A stretch of DNA of 63,890 nt from assembly GCA_965656545.1 (NCBI GenBank), contig CBFHKZ010000007.1:1-63890 (forward strand). Reading direction: 5' to 3'. The stretch comes from UBA7446 sp965656545 (GTDB taxonomy: Bacteria > Bacteroidota > Bacteroidia > Flavobacteriales > Flavobacteriaceae). Position numbers and translations under genes: made by a program. Below, piece after piece: positions 35,120 through 43,681 of the stretch. The notes under the pieces were generated by a model that was given only the letters and a program-made list of their open reading frames with translations, ran no database searches and was not told the DNA's origin. Position 1 is the stretch's first letter. Each line of letters opens with the position of its first letter.

Positions 35120-36272
35120 AACGGCATTAAAACGACCGTTTATTCAAACCGTTCTAAGCAAGCTAAAAAAACCACGATTGGAAGAATATAAGTACAACGG
35201 ATTTAAATACATAAAGGACTATCAAAATACTGAAGTTCCCATAATTGTTGAACACAAAAAAAAGAAACCAGAAAATATTTTTAAATTTTATGGGTTATCG
35301 AAATTTAGTGTAGATGCTTTAACGAAAGGATATTTTTATACTTCTCATCCAATAGAATTGAATGATATTCTTGATAGCAGTCCATTCTTGTTTTACACTT
35401 CTAAACCTTTAGATTTTGAATATTATGACAAGTTCTTAGGATTTCTTTACGAAGGCAAAAAAGAAGAATTAATTAAGTACTATGAAGAGGATTCGAGAGA
35501 ACCTAATCTTTGTAAAGGTTATATATCCCAATTATGGGAAACGATGACGAATATTTTTGGAATAATTTCTACTACTGGAAAAGAAAACAATCCTTTAATG
35601 TGGCCTCATTATACTCAAGAAAAAGGCTTCCAAATTAAATTTAAAACAAATGAACTTGAAAAGTCAATTCAAGAAAAACTAACTGAGGATGAAGAATTTT
35701 TAGGATTATATCCTGTGAATTATACTTCTACATTACATCCAATAGACATAAGTCAATTTGGAGTAATGTTTATTCCATTTTATTATGGTGCAACTGTGAA
35801 AATTGACACGTGGGAATATGAAGACGAATGGAGGTTTTTGATTGGCAAACAGCAAATGGGAGTTCCATATAGTAAATCCGGATTCAGCCCGAGAGAAGAT
35901 TACTTGGTAAAAAAAGAAAACCGATATACTTATTATGATAAATCTATTGTAAAGGAAATTACTTTAGGAATGAATTTTTTTAATGGACGGGATTTTGAAA
36001 TTGACAGAGTTGACGACAAAATTACAAATGTAAAACCCAAAGAAATAGAGTCGAACTGGGAATTTAAAAGTCAGCAAAAATTACTTGATTATTTATGTAC
36101 AGATTTGAATGATAAATTTTACTATTCTGGAGTTAAATATGAATTGGACGACCAAGAGAAGCCTTATTTAATTAGAACGAAGGAGAAAATGCTGATTGAT
36201 AAATTAGAAGATGGGTTTTATCAATTAACAAGAACTGAAAATATAATCAAGCTGATGGAAAAGCCAGCTTAG
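35109..36272 (+). CDS. DUF2971-type protein coupled to the restriction genes
   Basis: A 387-aa protein that overlaps the S-subunit gene by 11 bp, so it is translated from the same message. The central part matches the DUF2971 pattern as I know it: KFYGLSKFSVDALTKGYFYTSHP (split: KFYGLSKFSVDAL, GYFYTSHP, about 59-81), NPLMWPHYTQEKGFQIKF (161-178) and WEYEDEWRF (235-243). An N-terminal basic stretch (1-35) and a C-terminal 100-residue extension are not recognised. DUF2971 proteins are often met near defence genes, but their activity is unknown to me. It could be an accessory effector or regulator of the restriction system. Confidence 0.7.
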   Translation: MKAKTALKRPFIQTVLSKLKKPRLEEYKYNGFKYIKDYQNTEVPIIVEHKKKKPENIFKFYGLSKFSVDALTKGYFYTSHPIELNDILDSSPFLFYTSKPLDFEYYDKFLGFLYEGKKEELIKYYEEDSREPNLCKGYISQLWETMTNIFGIISTTGKENNPLMWPHYTQEKGFQIKFKTNELEKSIQEKLTEDEEFLGLYPVNYTSTLHPIDISQFGVMFIPFYYGATVKIDTWEYEDEWRFLIGKQQMGVPYSKSGFSPREDYLVKKENRYTYYDKSIVKEITLGMNFFNGRDFEIDRVDDKITNVKPKEIESNWEFKSQQKLLDYLCTDLNDKFYYSGVKYELDDQEKPYLIRTKEKMLIDKLEDGFYQLTRTENIIKLMEKPA

Positions 36273-36381
36273 AACAACGAATAAAAAATAGCGGCAGATG
36301 CTTAAACGAATTCAATTTCTTACTTTTAAGAAACAATAAACCTATCTGAAAAGTCCGAACATTCAAACCCGCTACTTTTCA

Positions 36382-36406
36382 TATACAATACCGTTGTGCA
36401 TAATGT
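36382..36406 (+). repeat. Left inverted repeat / cassette boundary motif
   Basis: TATACAATACCGTTGTGC followed by ATAATGTG. It is the imperfect inverted partner of 37011-37034 (core GTTGTGCATA-GTG) and a direct partner of 31562-31584. Together the two copies bracket the single gene at 36421-36996. Confidence 0.6.
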
Positions 36407-36420
36407 GAAAAAACTATCGA

Positions 36421-36996
36421 ATGCAGATAATATTTATACCAAAAGGAAAGTCAGAAGATCTAATGAGCCACTCGTTGGAACAAATAGACTCTGACGAGCT
36501 TGAAGAGATTAAAAAGGAACTTGCTGCGATAGACTCCACCTATGAAATGCAGGGTAAAAATTTTGGCACAGGAGCTGATTGGGTAATGATTCTTGCAATT
36601 TTAAATGGGCTTACTACTGTTTTCCTTCTTGGCGACAAGATAAATACAGGGATTGAAGGTTGGATTAAAATAGGAAAACGTATAAAATGTATTTTTTCAA
36701 AATCTGACCGAGCTTATGTTGACTTAGACGCAGCAAAACTTCTTGGAATTGAATTTTTATCCGAAAAAATGAACATTGATTCAATTAAGGTAGTAATGCA
36801 GTCAGAAATTCCAATTAAAGATTTGAGTGGTATGCTGACAGACCGAAAATCGAATGATTTTATTGCCAAACCCTATTCTCTGTACTTAGTCACATTTGAA
36901 ATTAATGACCATTTTTTAATTACACTCGGTATTCGGTCTGACGGCATAATCCAAGAACATTATCGATTCGACAAGAACGACTTTTTGCCTTTTTAA
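36421..36996 (+). CDS. Unknown 191-aa protein in a repeat-flanked cassette
   Basis: I do not recognise this protein. An acidic, probably helical N-terminus (about 15-45, SLEQIDSDELEEIKKEL) leads to one likely transmembrane or buried hydrophobic helix (about 53-71, DWVMILAILNGLTTVFLL). A basic stretch (81-96) and an alpha/beta C-terminal half without known motifs follow. The gene fills almost the whole interval between two inverted repeats (36382-36406 and 37011-37034), the arrangement of a one-gene mobile cassette. Start at the only upstream ATG, 14 bp after the repeat. Confidence 0.65.
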   Translation: MQIIFIPKGKSEDLMSHSLEQIDSDELEEIKKELAAIDSTYEMQGKNFGTGADWVMILAILNGLTTVFLLGDKINTGIEGWIKIGKRIKCIFSKSDRAYVDLDAAKLLGIEFLSEKMNIDSIKVVMQSEIPIKDLSGMLTDRKSNDFIAKPYSLYLVTFEINDHFLITLGIRSDGIIQEHYRFDKNDFLPF

Positions 36997-37010
36997 AAAG
37001 AAAAATAAAA

Positions 37011-37034
37011 CACTATGCACAACAAAACCTATAC
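37011..37034 (-). repeat. Right inverted repeat of the one-gene cassette
   Basis: CACTATGCACAAC followed by AAAACCTATAC; its reverse complement aligns with 36382-36406 over the whole length with a few mismatches and small gaps, including GTTGTGCATA and the TATA-rich outer end. Confidence 0.6.
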
Positions 37035-37109
37035 GCAATGCCCTTCGGTATACTGAGCATATCCAAACCGTTAAAACCAACACCCCTTTGCAAACACTAA
37101 CGGCTTTTA

Positions 37110-37117
37110 TATCTTTA
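37110..37117 (+). promoter_or_regulatory. -7 promoter element of the yebC-family gene
   Basis: TATCTTTA, one base off TAnnTTTG, 12 nt before the ATG at 37130. Confidence 0.4.
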
Positions 37118-37129
37118 CCAAAATAAGAC

Positions 37130-37846
37130 ATGGGAAGAGCATTCGAATTTCGCAAAGCACGTAAGATGAAGCGCTGGTCGGCCATGGCCAAAACCTTTAC
37201 CCGCATTGGCAAAGACATTGTCATGGCAGTAAAGGAAGGCGGTCCGCATCCAGAGAGCAATTCGCGCCTGCGTGCCGTGATTCAAAATGCCAAGGCAGTC
37301 AACATGCCCAAAGACAATATCGAGCGCGCCATCAAGCGTGCCTCCGACAAAAGCACCGAGAACTACAAAGAAGTGTTGTTTGAAGGCTATGCCCCACACG
37401 GCATTGCCGTACTGGTAGAAACCGCCACAGACAACAACAACCGTACGGTCGCCAACGTCCGCAGTTACTTTAACAAATGCAACGGCAACCTAGGCACGTC
37501 GGGCTCTGTGGAATTTATGTTTGATCACACTTGCAACTTCCGTATTCCCACAGAAGGGCTAGATGCCGAGGAACTGGAACTGGAGTTTATCGACTTTGGC
37601 GTAGACGAAGTCTTTGTAGACGAAGATGGCATATTGCTCTATGCGCCTTTTGAAAGCTTTGGCGCCATCCAAAAAGAATTGGAAAAACGTGACATTGAAA
37701 TCCTGTCTTCGGGCTTTGAGCGCATTCCCACCACCACCACGACCCTCTCTGGTGAGGCGGTTGAAGAAGTGGAAAAACTACTTGAAAAACTTGAGGAAGA
37801 CGACGACGTTCAAAACGTCTATCACACCATGGTTTTAGCCGAGTAA
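37130..37846 (+). CDS. YebC/PmpR family protein
   Basis: A 238-aa protein of the TACO1/YebC family, long annotated as transcriptional regulators and more recently linked to translation of polyproline stretches. Family hallmarks: the N-terminal MGRAFEFRKARKMKRWSAMA, GGPHPESNSRLRAVIQNAKAVNMPKDNIERAIKRA (read as GGPHPESNSRLR and NMPKDNIERAIK), and the acidic C-terminus. Full length. It marks the right edge of the accessory island. Its 3' end overlaps convergent kdsB by 12 bp. Confidence 0.92.
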   Translation: MGRAFEFRKARKMKRWSAMAKTFTRIGKDIVMAVKEGGPHPESNSRLRAVIQNAKAVNMPKDNIERAIKRASDKSTENYKEVLFEGYAPHGIAVLVETATDNNNRTVANVRSYFNKCNGNLGTSGSVEFMFDHTCNFRIPTEGLDAEELELEFIDFGVDEVFVDEDGILLYAPFESFGAIQKELEKRDIEILSSGFERIPTTTTTLSGEAVEEVEKLLEKLEEDDDVQNVYHTMVLAE

Positions 37847-38554
37847 GGCAGTAGCCTTTACCAAATCCTCGGGAGTATCGATGCCCACACCCACAAAATC
37901 CGTTTTTAGCATTTGCATCACCTTGCCCATTTCGAGGTAGCGTATGGCTTCAATTTTTTCTGCCTGCTCTAGTGGCGTTGGCGCTTGGGCGTAAAAATCC
38001 AATAGTGCTGCCTTGCGAAAGGCGTAAATTCCCACATGGCGAAAGGCCTGCCCAGGAGCACGCATAAACGGTATGGCGGCACGAGAAAAATAGAGCGCCC
38101 TACCCTGATTGTCCGACACCACTTTAACCACATTTGGGTTTTCAATATCTTCTTTGTTGGCAATGGGAATCATCAACGAGGCCAAGTCAATAACACCTTC
38201 GCTGTCTTGCGCAAAAGCATTGATCAAATCCGAAAGCGCTTGGGTGGAAATAAACGGCTCGTCGCCTTGCACGTTGATAATCACGTCAGCGTCCAACTGT
38301 TCGGCACACTCTGCCACGCGGTTGCTGCCACAATCGTGTGCCAACCGACTGCGATATACCTGTCCGCCGATGGTCTTGATATGCGTTGCTATGGCATCTG
38401 AATCGGTAGCCACCCAAACTTCATCAAAGAGCTTGGTCTGTTGCACGGCTTCATAGGTGCGTTGCAACACGGTCTTACCGGCCAAATCGGCCAAAAGCTT
38501 ACCGGGAAAGCGTTGTGCTTCGTAACGGGCGGGAATAACAGCTATAGTACGCAT
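37835..38554 (-). CDS. kdsB: 3-deoxy-manno-octulosonate cytidylyltransferase
   Basis: A 239-aa CMP-Kdo synthetase that activates Kdo for the inner core of lipopolysaccharide. Conserved segments: IPARYEAQRFPGKLLADLAGK at the N-terminus (nucleotide loop), VWVATDSDAIATH, NVQGDEPFIS and RHVGIYAFRKAAL. Length is standard. A good promoter lies directly upstream: TACTTTTG (38559-38566) with a TTTG -33 box at 38584-38587. Confidence 0.96.
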   Translation of the reverse strand: MRTIAVIPARYEAQRFPGKLLADLAGKTVLQRTYEAVQQTKLFDEVWVATDSDAIATHIKTIGGQVYRSRLAHDCGSNRVAECAEQLDADVIINVQGDEPFISTQALSDLINAFAQDSEGVIDLASLMIPIANKEDIENPNVVKVVSDNQGRALYFSRAAIPFMRAPGQAFRHVGIYAFRKAALLDFYAQAPTPLEQAEKIEAIRYLEMGKVMQMLKTDFVGVGIDTPEDLVKATALLG

Positions 38555-38558
38555 GGGA

Positions 38559-38587
38559 CAAAAGTAATCAAATCAATCCGCATCAAA
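38559..38587 (-). promoter_or_regulatory. kdsB promoter (-33 TTTG and -7 TACTTTTG)
   Basis: On the minus strand, TTTG (38587-38584), 17 nt spacer, then TACTTTTG (38566-38559). Only 4 nt separate it from the kdsB ATG, predicting a leaderless mRNA. The promoter lies in the 3' end of the helicase gene. Confidence 0.6.
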
Positions 38588-39997
38588 GAAGGAATCATCA
38601 AATCCCACCAAGAACAATTGCTCAGAGGCACGCGTAACAGCGGTGTAGAGCCATCTAAAAAAGCCGGCATCTAGACCGTCGGGCATATAGGGTTTCTCCA
38701 CCAACACCCGTTTCCACTGCCCTCCTTGTGCCTTGTGACAGGTAAAGGCATAGGCATATTTAACCTGTAGCGCATTAAAAAAGGGATTCTTTTTGACGTT
38801 TAAATACTGTTTATACTGTGGCAAATGGGCGTAGTCTTCCCTAACCGCTTGATAGAGTTTTGTGTTTTCCTCAAAAGAAAGGGCGTGTGTTTCCGATGCG
38901 AGCGTATCGAGCAAAAAGACGGTGTCAAAGGGTTCTTCGTCTGGGTAGTCCAGCATACGAACACTTACCTCGGCAAATCTAAAATCATAGAGTTCCTTAA
39001 TGGCCCTAATCTTGAGTACCTCCACCGTATCGCCATTGGCAATAAATCCAGGACCGGAAGTAGGTTCCAGCCAGTGGTAATTATTCTTGACCACCATCAG
39101 CAAATCGCCCGTAGCCAAGTCGGGTTCTTTCCCTAAAATTTCGGATCGTATTTGTTGGTTATAGCCATTTGCGCGTTTGTTGGAACGCACAATGCAAGCG
39201 GTTTCTTCTCGTCCAACCTCTCTGAAAGAAGTCTCCAGGGCGTCTTGAATTTCATAGCCGTCTTGCAGCCTGATGATATCTGGAAATTTGGCCAAAATAA
39301 ACTGAAAACGCTCCGTTTGGTTGTTGAGCAATTGCTGTCTGATTCTTGTAGCGTTGAACAATATACCGGAGTCTTTTCCTTGACGCACCACCTCGTCCAG
39401 TTCTACCTCTTGTGGCGCTAGGTTATATTCTAGCGACAATACGTTTGCATCCAACGCCGGGCTCAGCGTGGTATGGACTGGCGGCAATTGGGCGGTATCG
39501 CCCACAAACATCAGCTTGCAGTCTTCGCCAGAACGTACGTACTCTATCAAATCGTGGAGCAGCGAGCCGTTTTCAAAGAGTTTGCTTTGCTGTTGTTGGT
39601 TGGCAATCATAGAGGCCTCATCAACCAAGAAAAGGGTACGCTTGAATTTGTTTTTTTGCAATTTGAATTTAAGGTTGCCTTGACGTTCTTGTTGGGTAAA
39701 ATAAATACGTTTATGAATGGTACAGGCAGCGCGATTGGCATAAGCTGCCATGACTTTTGCGGCCCGCCCTGTAGGTGCCATAAGCACTGTTTTATAGCGC
39801 AACTTGGCAATGGACTTCACCAATGCGCCAATAAGTGTGGTCTTTCCCGTACCGGCATATCCCTTTAAAACAAACACCGCCTCGGCTGATTCATCATCAA
39901 AAAAAGACGCCATTGCGTGCAATGCTTCTTCTTGTGCGCCTGTGGGCTCAAAAGGAAATGCGTCAATAAGTGTCTTGGCTAAAGCTGTTGAATCCAT
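38573..39997 (-). CDS. RecD-like ATP-dependent helicase (SF1)
   Basis: A 474-aa superfamily 1 helicase related to RecD/ExoV. Walker A is GYAGTGKTT, Walker B is LVDEASMI, a GDTAQLPPV motif III follows, and the C-terminal UvrD_C_2-like motif reads AFTCHKAQGGQW. It probably unwinds DNA during repair or recombination. The ATG at 39997 is chosen: it follows the element TACATTTA at 40002-40009, whereas a longer frame would start upstream of that promoter and overlap the divergent gene. Confidence 0.85.
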   Translation of the reverse strand: MDSTALAKTLIDAFPFEPTGAQEEALHAMASFFDDESAEAVFVLKGYAGTGKTTLIGALVKSIAKLRYKTVLMAPTGRAAKVMAAYANRAACTIHKRIYFTQQERQGNLKFKLQKNKFKRTLFLVDEASMIANQQQQSKLFENGSLLHDLIEYVRSGEDCKLMFVGDTAQLPPVHTTLSPALDANVLSLEYNLAPQEVELDEVVRQGKDSGILFNATRIRQQLLNNQTERFQFILAKFPDIIRLQDGYEIQDALETSFREVGREETACIVRSNKRANGYNQQIRSEILGKEPDLATGDLLMVVKNNYHWLEPTSGPGFIANGDTVEVLKIRAIKELYDFRFAEVSVRMLDYPDEEPFDTVFLLDTLASETHALSFEENTKLYQAVREDYAHLPQYKQYLNVKKNPFFNALQVKYAYAFTCHKAQGGQWKRVLVEKPYMPDGLDAGFFRWLYTAVTRASEQLFLVGFDDSFFDAD

Positions 39998-40001
39998 TGG
40001 A

Positions 40002-40009
40002 TAAATGTA
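40002..40009 (-). promoter_or_regulatory. -7 promoter element of the RecD-like gene
   Basis: TACATTTA on the minus strand, 4 nt before the ATG at 39997; last base differs from the TAnnTTTG consensus. Confidence 0.4.
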
Positions 40010-40049
40010 GGAATGTTTTATTGAAGGACGTAGAGATTGAAAAAAATTG

Positions 40050-40057
40050 TAAATTTG
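40050..40057 (+). promoter_or_regulatory. -7 promoter element upstream of the DUF3822/rsmD operon
   Basis: TAAATTTG, 25 nt before the ATG at 40083. An earlier in-frame ATG at 40059 lies just one base after the element and is therefore unlikely to be in the transcript. Confidence 0.5.
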
Positions 40058-40082
40058 AATGCTATTAAATTTATTGGCCGTC

Positions 40083-40733
40083 ATGAAAAAAATATTACTA
40101 CCCGTATTGTGGATTCTTATCTTATTCTTTGCATATAAGCTATTCTATTCCATTTACGACCCCATTCTATTCAATAAGGTCAAAGTAGAACGGTATGCAG
40201 ACGTTATTTCAAACCTGAAAGATATTGGCAAAGCACAAGTGGCGCACAAATCTGTTAACGGTTATTACGCACAAGACTTTAAGAGCTTGGTGAAGTTTAT
40301 AGACACTGCCGAGTATGTTATCGTTGAAAAAAGAGATTCCAGTTATTTAGAGTACGACCGCACCTATCGCATCGATATGCTGCGCGAAGTACAAATTGTA
40401 GATACCTTGGGATTTGTCTCTGTTAAAGACTCCTTATTTGGCGAATCTGATCGTTATATGACCATGATGAACGTTCCCGTTAAAGGAATTGACACCGTTT
40501 TTGCAATGAAAGCCGATGTCATCGAAAAAAACAATTATCCTGTAGCGGTATTTGAAGTGAGTGTATCCAAAGACTTGGTGCTTCACGATCAAGATCCGTA
40601 TTTGCTGGAACAAGAAAAAGCGACCATTTCCGTAGATGGTGTGAATGGCCCCGATATTGTATTGGGCTCATTGACAGAAGTAAGCACCAACGGAAACTGG
40701 CCTACCATTTACGATGCCAGAATACAAGACTAA
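40083..40733 (+). CDS. Membrane-anchored protein of unknown function, 216 aa
   Basis: One N-terminal transmembrane helix (MKKILLPVLWILILFFAYKL) followed by a soluble, probably periplasmic domain of about 190 residues with alternating acidic strands and no motif I can name. It overlaps the DUF3822 gene by 20 bp and heads the operon with rsmD. Start explained by the promoter at 40050-40057. Confidence 0.72.
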   Translation: MKKILLPVLWILILFFAYKLFYSIYDPILFNKVKVERYADVISNLKDIGKAQVAHKSVNGYYAQDFKSLVKFIDTAEYVIVEKRDSSYLEYDRTYRIDMLREVQIVDTLGFVSVKDSLFGESDRYMTMMNVPVKGIDTVFAMKADVIEKNNYPVAVFEVSVSKDLVLHDQDPYLLEQEKATISVDGVNGPDIVLGSLTEVSTNGNWPTIYDARIQD

Positions 40734-41532
40734 AAATAAAGAAAGTGACTTAAAGCTGTCCATTCACGTGCACGTGAATGGACTTTCTTTTTTTACCCAC
40801 AACCAAAAAAACAACAAGGCCTCGCAAATCTACAGGGCCGTTTTTGATGCTTATGTTCCTGTAGAAAACCTCCACGAACACACACGTGCGGCACTTAAAA
40901 CGCATGGCATACTGGAGCAGCACTACAACGAAGTCCGTTGCAGCGTTGAGAACAATCTAGCAACCCTGGTACCCAAATCACTGTTTGAGGAAGCTGCCCT
41001 TCACGAATACGTGCAAAAAGACATAGACGTAAAACCCAACGACTTCATCACCTATGATGTGGAACCCAGTACAGATTGGATTTGTGTATATGCGCCTTTT
41101 GTCAACGTAAACAACATGCTGCTAGATGCGTTTGGGTCATTTAGCTACTACCACGCCGTGAGCGTATGGCTTGGCGCCCTATCCCATCACAGCGCTGCCG
41201 ATGGCGCCTTGGTTTGGAGCTTATACAAAGAGCAAAACCACTTGCACATCGCATTACTGCGAGATAAAAAATTGCAATTCTACAATTGCTTTGAGGCTTC
41301 AAAAGCAAAAGACGTGGTTTACTACGTATTGCTTACAGCAAAAGAGAAAAACATCAGTCCCAATGAAGTGCCGCTTTTTATAGCAGGAGATATTGCTGTT
41401 GACGATGAAATCTATAAAGGCCTACACGAATTTGTGAGAAGCATCAATCCGCTTACGGCAGAAAACGATTTGGAGCACGTGGTACCACGCATCAGCACCC
41501 ACCAAGATTTTTGTTTGCTAAACCTTTTTTAA
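40714..41532 (+). CDS. DUF3822 family protein
   Basis: A 272-aa soluble protein whose overall pattern fits DUF3822, a Bacteroidota family: LKLSIHVHVNGLSFFTHN near the N-terminus, then FDAYVPVENL, and the C-terminal LYKGLHEFV-like segment (YKGLHEFVRSI). Function unknown; a weak resemblance of the family to actin-like ATPase folds has been proposed only in general terms and I cannot support it here. It overlaps the preceding gene and shares a TAATG with rsmD, so it is in the same operon. Confidence 0.78.
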   Translation: MPEYKTKNKESDLKLSIHVHVNGLSFFTHNQKNNKASQIYRAVFDAYVPVENLHEHTRAALKTHGILEQHYNEVRCSVENNLATLVPKSLFEEAALHEYVQKDIDVKPNDFITYDVEPSTDWICVYAPFVNVNNMLLDAFGSFSYYHAVSVWLGALSHHSAADGALVWSLYKEQNHLHIALLRDKKLQFYNCFEASKAKDVVYYVLLTAKEKNISPNEVPLFIAGDIAVDDEIYKGLHEFVRSINPLTAENDLEHVVPRISTHQDFCLLNLF

Positions 41533-42068
41533 TGCGAATTGTTTCTGGCACATTAAAAGGAAGGCGCATCAGTCCTCCGAAAAAACTTCCTGTTCGACCC
41601 ACAACCGACAGAGCCAAAGAAGCCCTGTTTAACATCCTTGTCCATCAATACGACTTTGAGAATTGCACCGTACTGGATCTGTTTTCAGGCACGGGAAGCA
41701 TCAGCTATGAATTTGGCTCAAGAGGCGTTGCAAGCATCATTGCCGTGGATCAACATCAAGGCTGTATTCGTTTTATTTCCCAAACCGCAACAGCGCTTTC
41801 ACTGCCCATTACAGCAGTTAAAATGCCGGTCTTGTTGTTTTTAGAACGAAACAGCAATAGCTATGACTTTGTTTTTGCCGATCCGCCCTATGCTTTTGAA
41901 CTGGCGACATATAAAACCATGATTAACACTATTTTTGAAAAGAAGGCGCTGTCGGATGATGGCCTCTTGATCGTGGAACACGCCGAACAAGTCGACTTGT
42001 CGGACATCGCACATTTTAGCCATGCCCGTAGCTATGGCGGTTGTGTGTTTTCGTTTTTTACTTGCTGA
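41532..42068 (+). CDS. rsmD: 16S rRNA (guanine(966)-N2)-methyltransferase RsmD
   Basis: A 178-aa class I methyltransferase. N-terminal MRIVSGTLKGRRI and RPTTDRAKEALFNIL are RsmD hallmarks, motif I is VLDLFSGTGSISYEFGSRG and the catalytic motif IV is FADPPY. It methylates G966 of 16S rRNA in the 30S subunit. Start ATG overlaps the DUF3822 stop (TAATG). Confidence 0.93.
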   Translation: MRIVSGTLKGRRISPPKKLPVRPTTDRAKEALFNILVHQYDFENCTVLDLFSGTGSISYEFGSRGVASIIAVDQHQGCIRFISQTATALSLPITAVKMPVLLFLERNSNSYDFVFADPPYAFELATYKTMINTIFEKKALSDDGLLIVEHAEQVDLSDIAHFSHARSYGGCVFSFFTC

Positions 42069-42923
42069 TTACTGTTTTCCCGCACGGAACAAGTATTCCT
42101 TTTCGGCTTTTGTCAAACTCTCATATCCCGAAGATGCAATCTTATCTAAAATAGCATCTATTTGCTTTTGATCAACAGCATTAGAGGCAGTCGTTTTGGT
42201 ACGTCTCTTGGGTCGCTTGGGTTTGGGCGTGCCTTTTAAGGACTTTTTTAAGGCTTCATACGTATTCATAAACCAACCGCCAATATCGTTGCCTTGGAGA
42301 AACTGTCTTTGGTATACATAACCCCATAGGGCACCGCCTAAGTGGGCAATGTGACCGCCTGCATTGGAAGTGGGTATTTGCACCAAATCAATAAATACAA
42401 ACGCCAATGCGATATACTTCAGTGGTATCGAAAACACAAACACACGAATAGGTGAATTGGGCATATAAGATGCCATAAAAATCAACACGGCCATTACCCC
42501 TGCCGAACTACCAATAAGGCTACCGTCAACCGAACTAAACACAGGAAATACGTTGTAAGAAATCAAATAAGTAAGCCCACCGGCAATGATGCCGACAAAA
42601 AAAGTGTTAAGTAAGAGCTTTTCTTTAAAAAGGTTGAGCATCAGACGTCCCGAAATATAGAGTAGCATCATGTTCCAAAAAATATGGCCTATGGAGGCGT
42701 GAAAGAAGCCATAGGTGAGTATGGTCCAAGGACGGAAGATGGCTGTTTTGATATTTGCCGAAAGTTCAACATAGTCAAACCATCCTGAAATGGATATTTT
42801 GAATAAGTAGAGAACGGTAGTTAAAATAAAGGGCAGCACAAAAAACACCGCATTAATGGCAATGATTTTTTCTAGGGTATCGAGCTTAGCAAAGCGCAAC
42901 TTTATGTCTTGCCATAATCCCAT
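42069..42923 (-). CDS. Rhomboid family intramembrane serine protease (second of a pair)
   Basis: A 284-aa protein with about six transmembrane helices, the catalytic Ser motif GSSAGVMAVL and the catalytic His in GGHIAHLGGALWG. A cytoplasmic C-terminal tail (about 215-284) rich in Lys/Arg ends in a helical segment IDAILDKIASSGYESLTKAEKEYL, read as IDAILDKIASSGYESL then TKAEKEYL, as in several Bacteroidota rhomboids. It cleaves membrane-anchored substrates that are unknown here. Its ATG overlaps the stop codon of the upstream rhomboid (TAATG); an upstream TTG is less likely. Confidence 0.88.
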   Translation of the reverse strand: MGLWQDIKLRFAKLDTLEKIIAINAVFFVLPFILTTVLYLFKISISGWFDYVELSANIKTAIFRPWTILTYGFFHASIGHIFWNMMLLYISGRLMLNLFKEKLLLNTFFVGIIAGGLTYLISYNVFPVFSSVDGSLIGSSAGVMAVLIFMASYMPNSPIRVFVFSIPLKYIALAFVFIDLVQIPTSNAGGHIAHLGGALWGYVYQRQFLQGNDIGGWFMNTYEALKKSLKGTPKPKRPKRRTKTTASNAVDQKQIDAILDKIASSGYESLTKAEKEYLFRAGKQ

Positions 42924-43681
42924 TAGTTCCAACGTTTTTGGTTAAACTGATTTCGCTTCCAGTACCACATGATAATAAAGCCTGTGATGGCACCACCAAT
43001 GTGGGCGATAAAGGCTGTGTTGCTCGGACTAAAAAACGATCTGCCAGTGAGTGCAGAAATGGTATCCAACAGCACAACGCCAGGGACAAAATACTTGGCT
43101 TTTATGGGAACTGGAAAGAACAACAACATCAATTCTGCGTTGGGGAACAAAAAGGCAAAAGCGACCAAAACCCCATACAAGGCACCCGAAGCACCCACCA
43201 TGGAAAAGTTAAAAGAAGTGTAAAGACTGTTGAGTTGCGATTCTGAAATAACAGTTTGCCAAGCGGTACTGTAGCGTTCAGATTGCAATAAATCCACAAC
43301 GGACGACTCGGAAAAGCCCGCAGACACCAATTGCTCAGTGATGGCGCTCACCTGGACATAGTTTACAGCCAACTGTACTAAGGCAGCGCCCAGTCCTGCT
43401 GAAATGTAAAAGAATAAGAATTTGTTTTTACCCCACATTTGCGCCAAAGGCGAACCAAACATCCACAAACCAAACATATTAAAAAGGATATGTGTAAAGC
43501 CACCATGCATAAACATATGGGTGAGCAATTGCCAGATGCCAAAACGATCGTTGCCAGGATAGTGCAAGGCCAACAAGTCTGTAGCTATTGCGGTGATGTT
43601 GGGGTTTATCAAAAAGCTGCCTGCAAAAAACAGCACATTGATGATGATCAGTTGTTTTACAATATCAGGAATGGATCTCAT
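42923..43681 (-). CDS. Rhomboid family intramembrane serine protease (first of a pair)
   Basis: A 252-aa six-helix rhomboid with the loop-1 WR-like region replaced by FGIWQLLTHMFMHGGFTHILFN (read as LLTHMFMHGGFTHILFN), catalytic Ser in VGASGALYGVL and catalytic His in FIAHIGGAITGF. It overlaps mutL by ATGA and the second rhomboid by TAATG, forming mutL-rhomboid-rhomboid. The two rhomboids are clearly different sequences, so this is an old duplication or pairing. Confidence 0.9.
   Translation of the reverse strand: MRSIPDIVKQLIIINVLFFAGSFLINPNITAIATDLLALHYPGNDRFGIWQLLTHMFMHGGFTHILFNMFGLWMFGSPLAQMWGKNKFLFFYISAGLGAALVQLAVNYVQVSAITEQLVSAGFSESSVVDLLQSERYSTAWQTVISESQLNSLYTSFNFSMVGASGALYGVLVAFAFLFPNAELMLLFFPVPIKAKYFVPGVVLLDTISALTGRSFFSPSNTAFIAHIGGAITGFIIMWYWKRNQFNQKRWN

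Noticed and set aside
31562..37034. True integron with attC sites
   Set aside because: The boundary motif core GTTGTGC does not fit the attC consensus GTTRRRY, there is no integron integrase in the window, and the large restriction unit is not attC-like in spacing. Kept only as an integron-like or transposon-like possibility.
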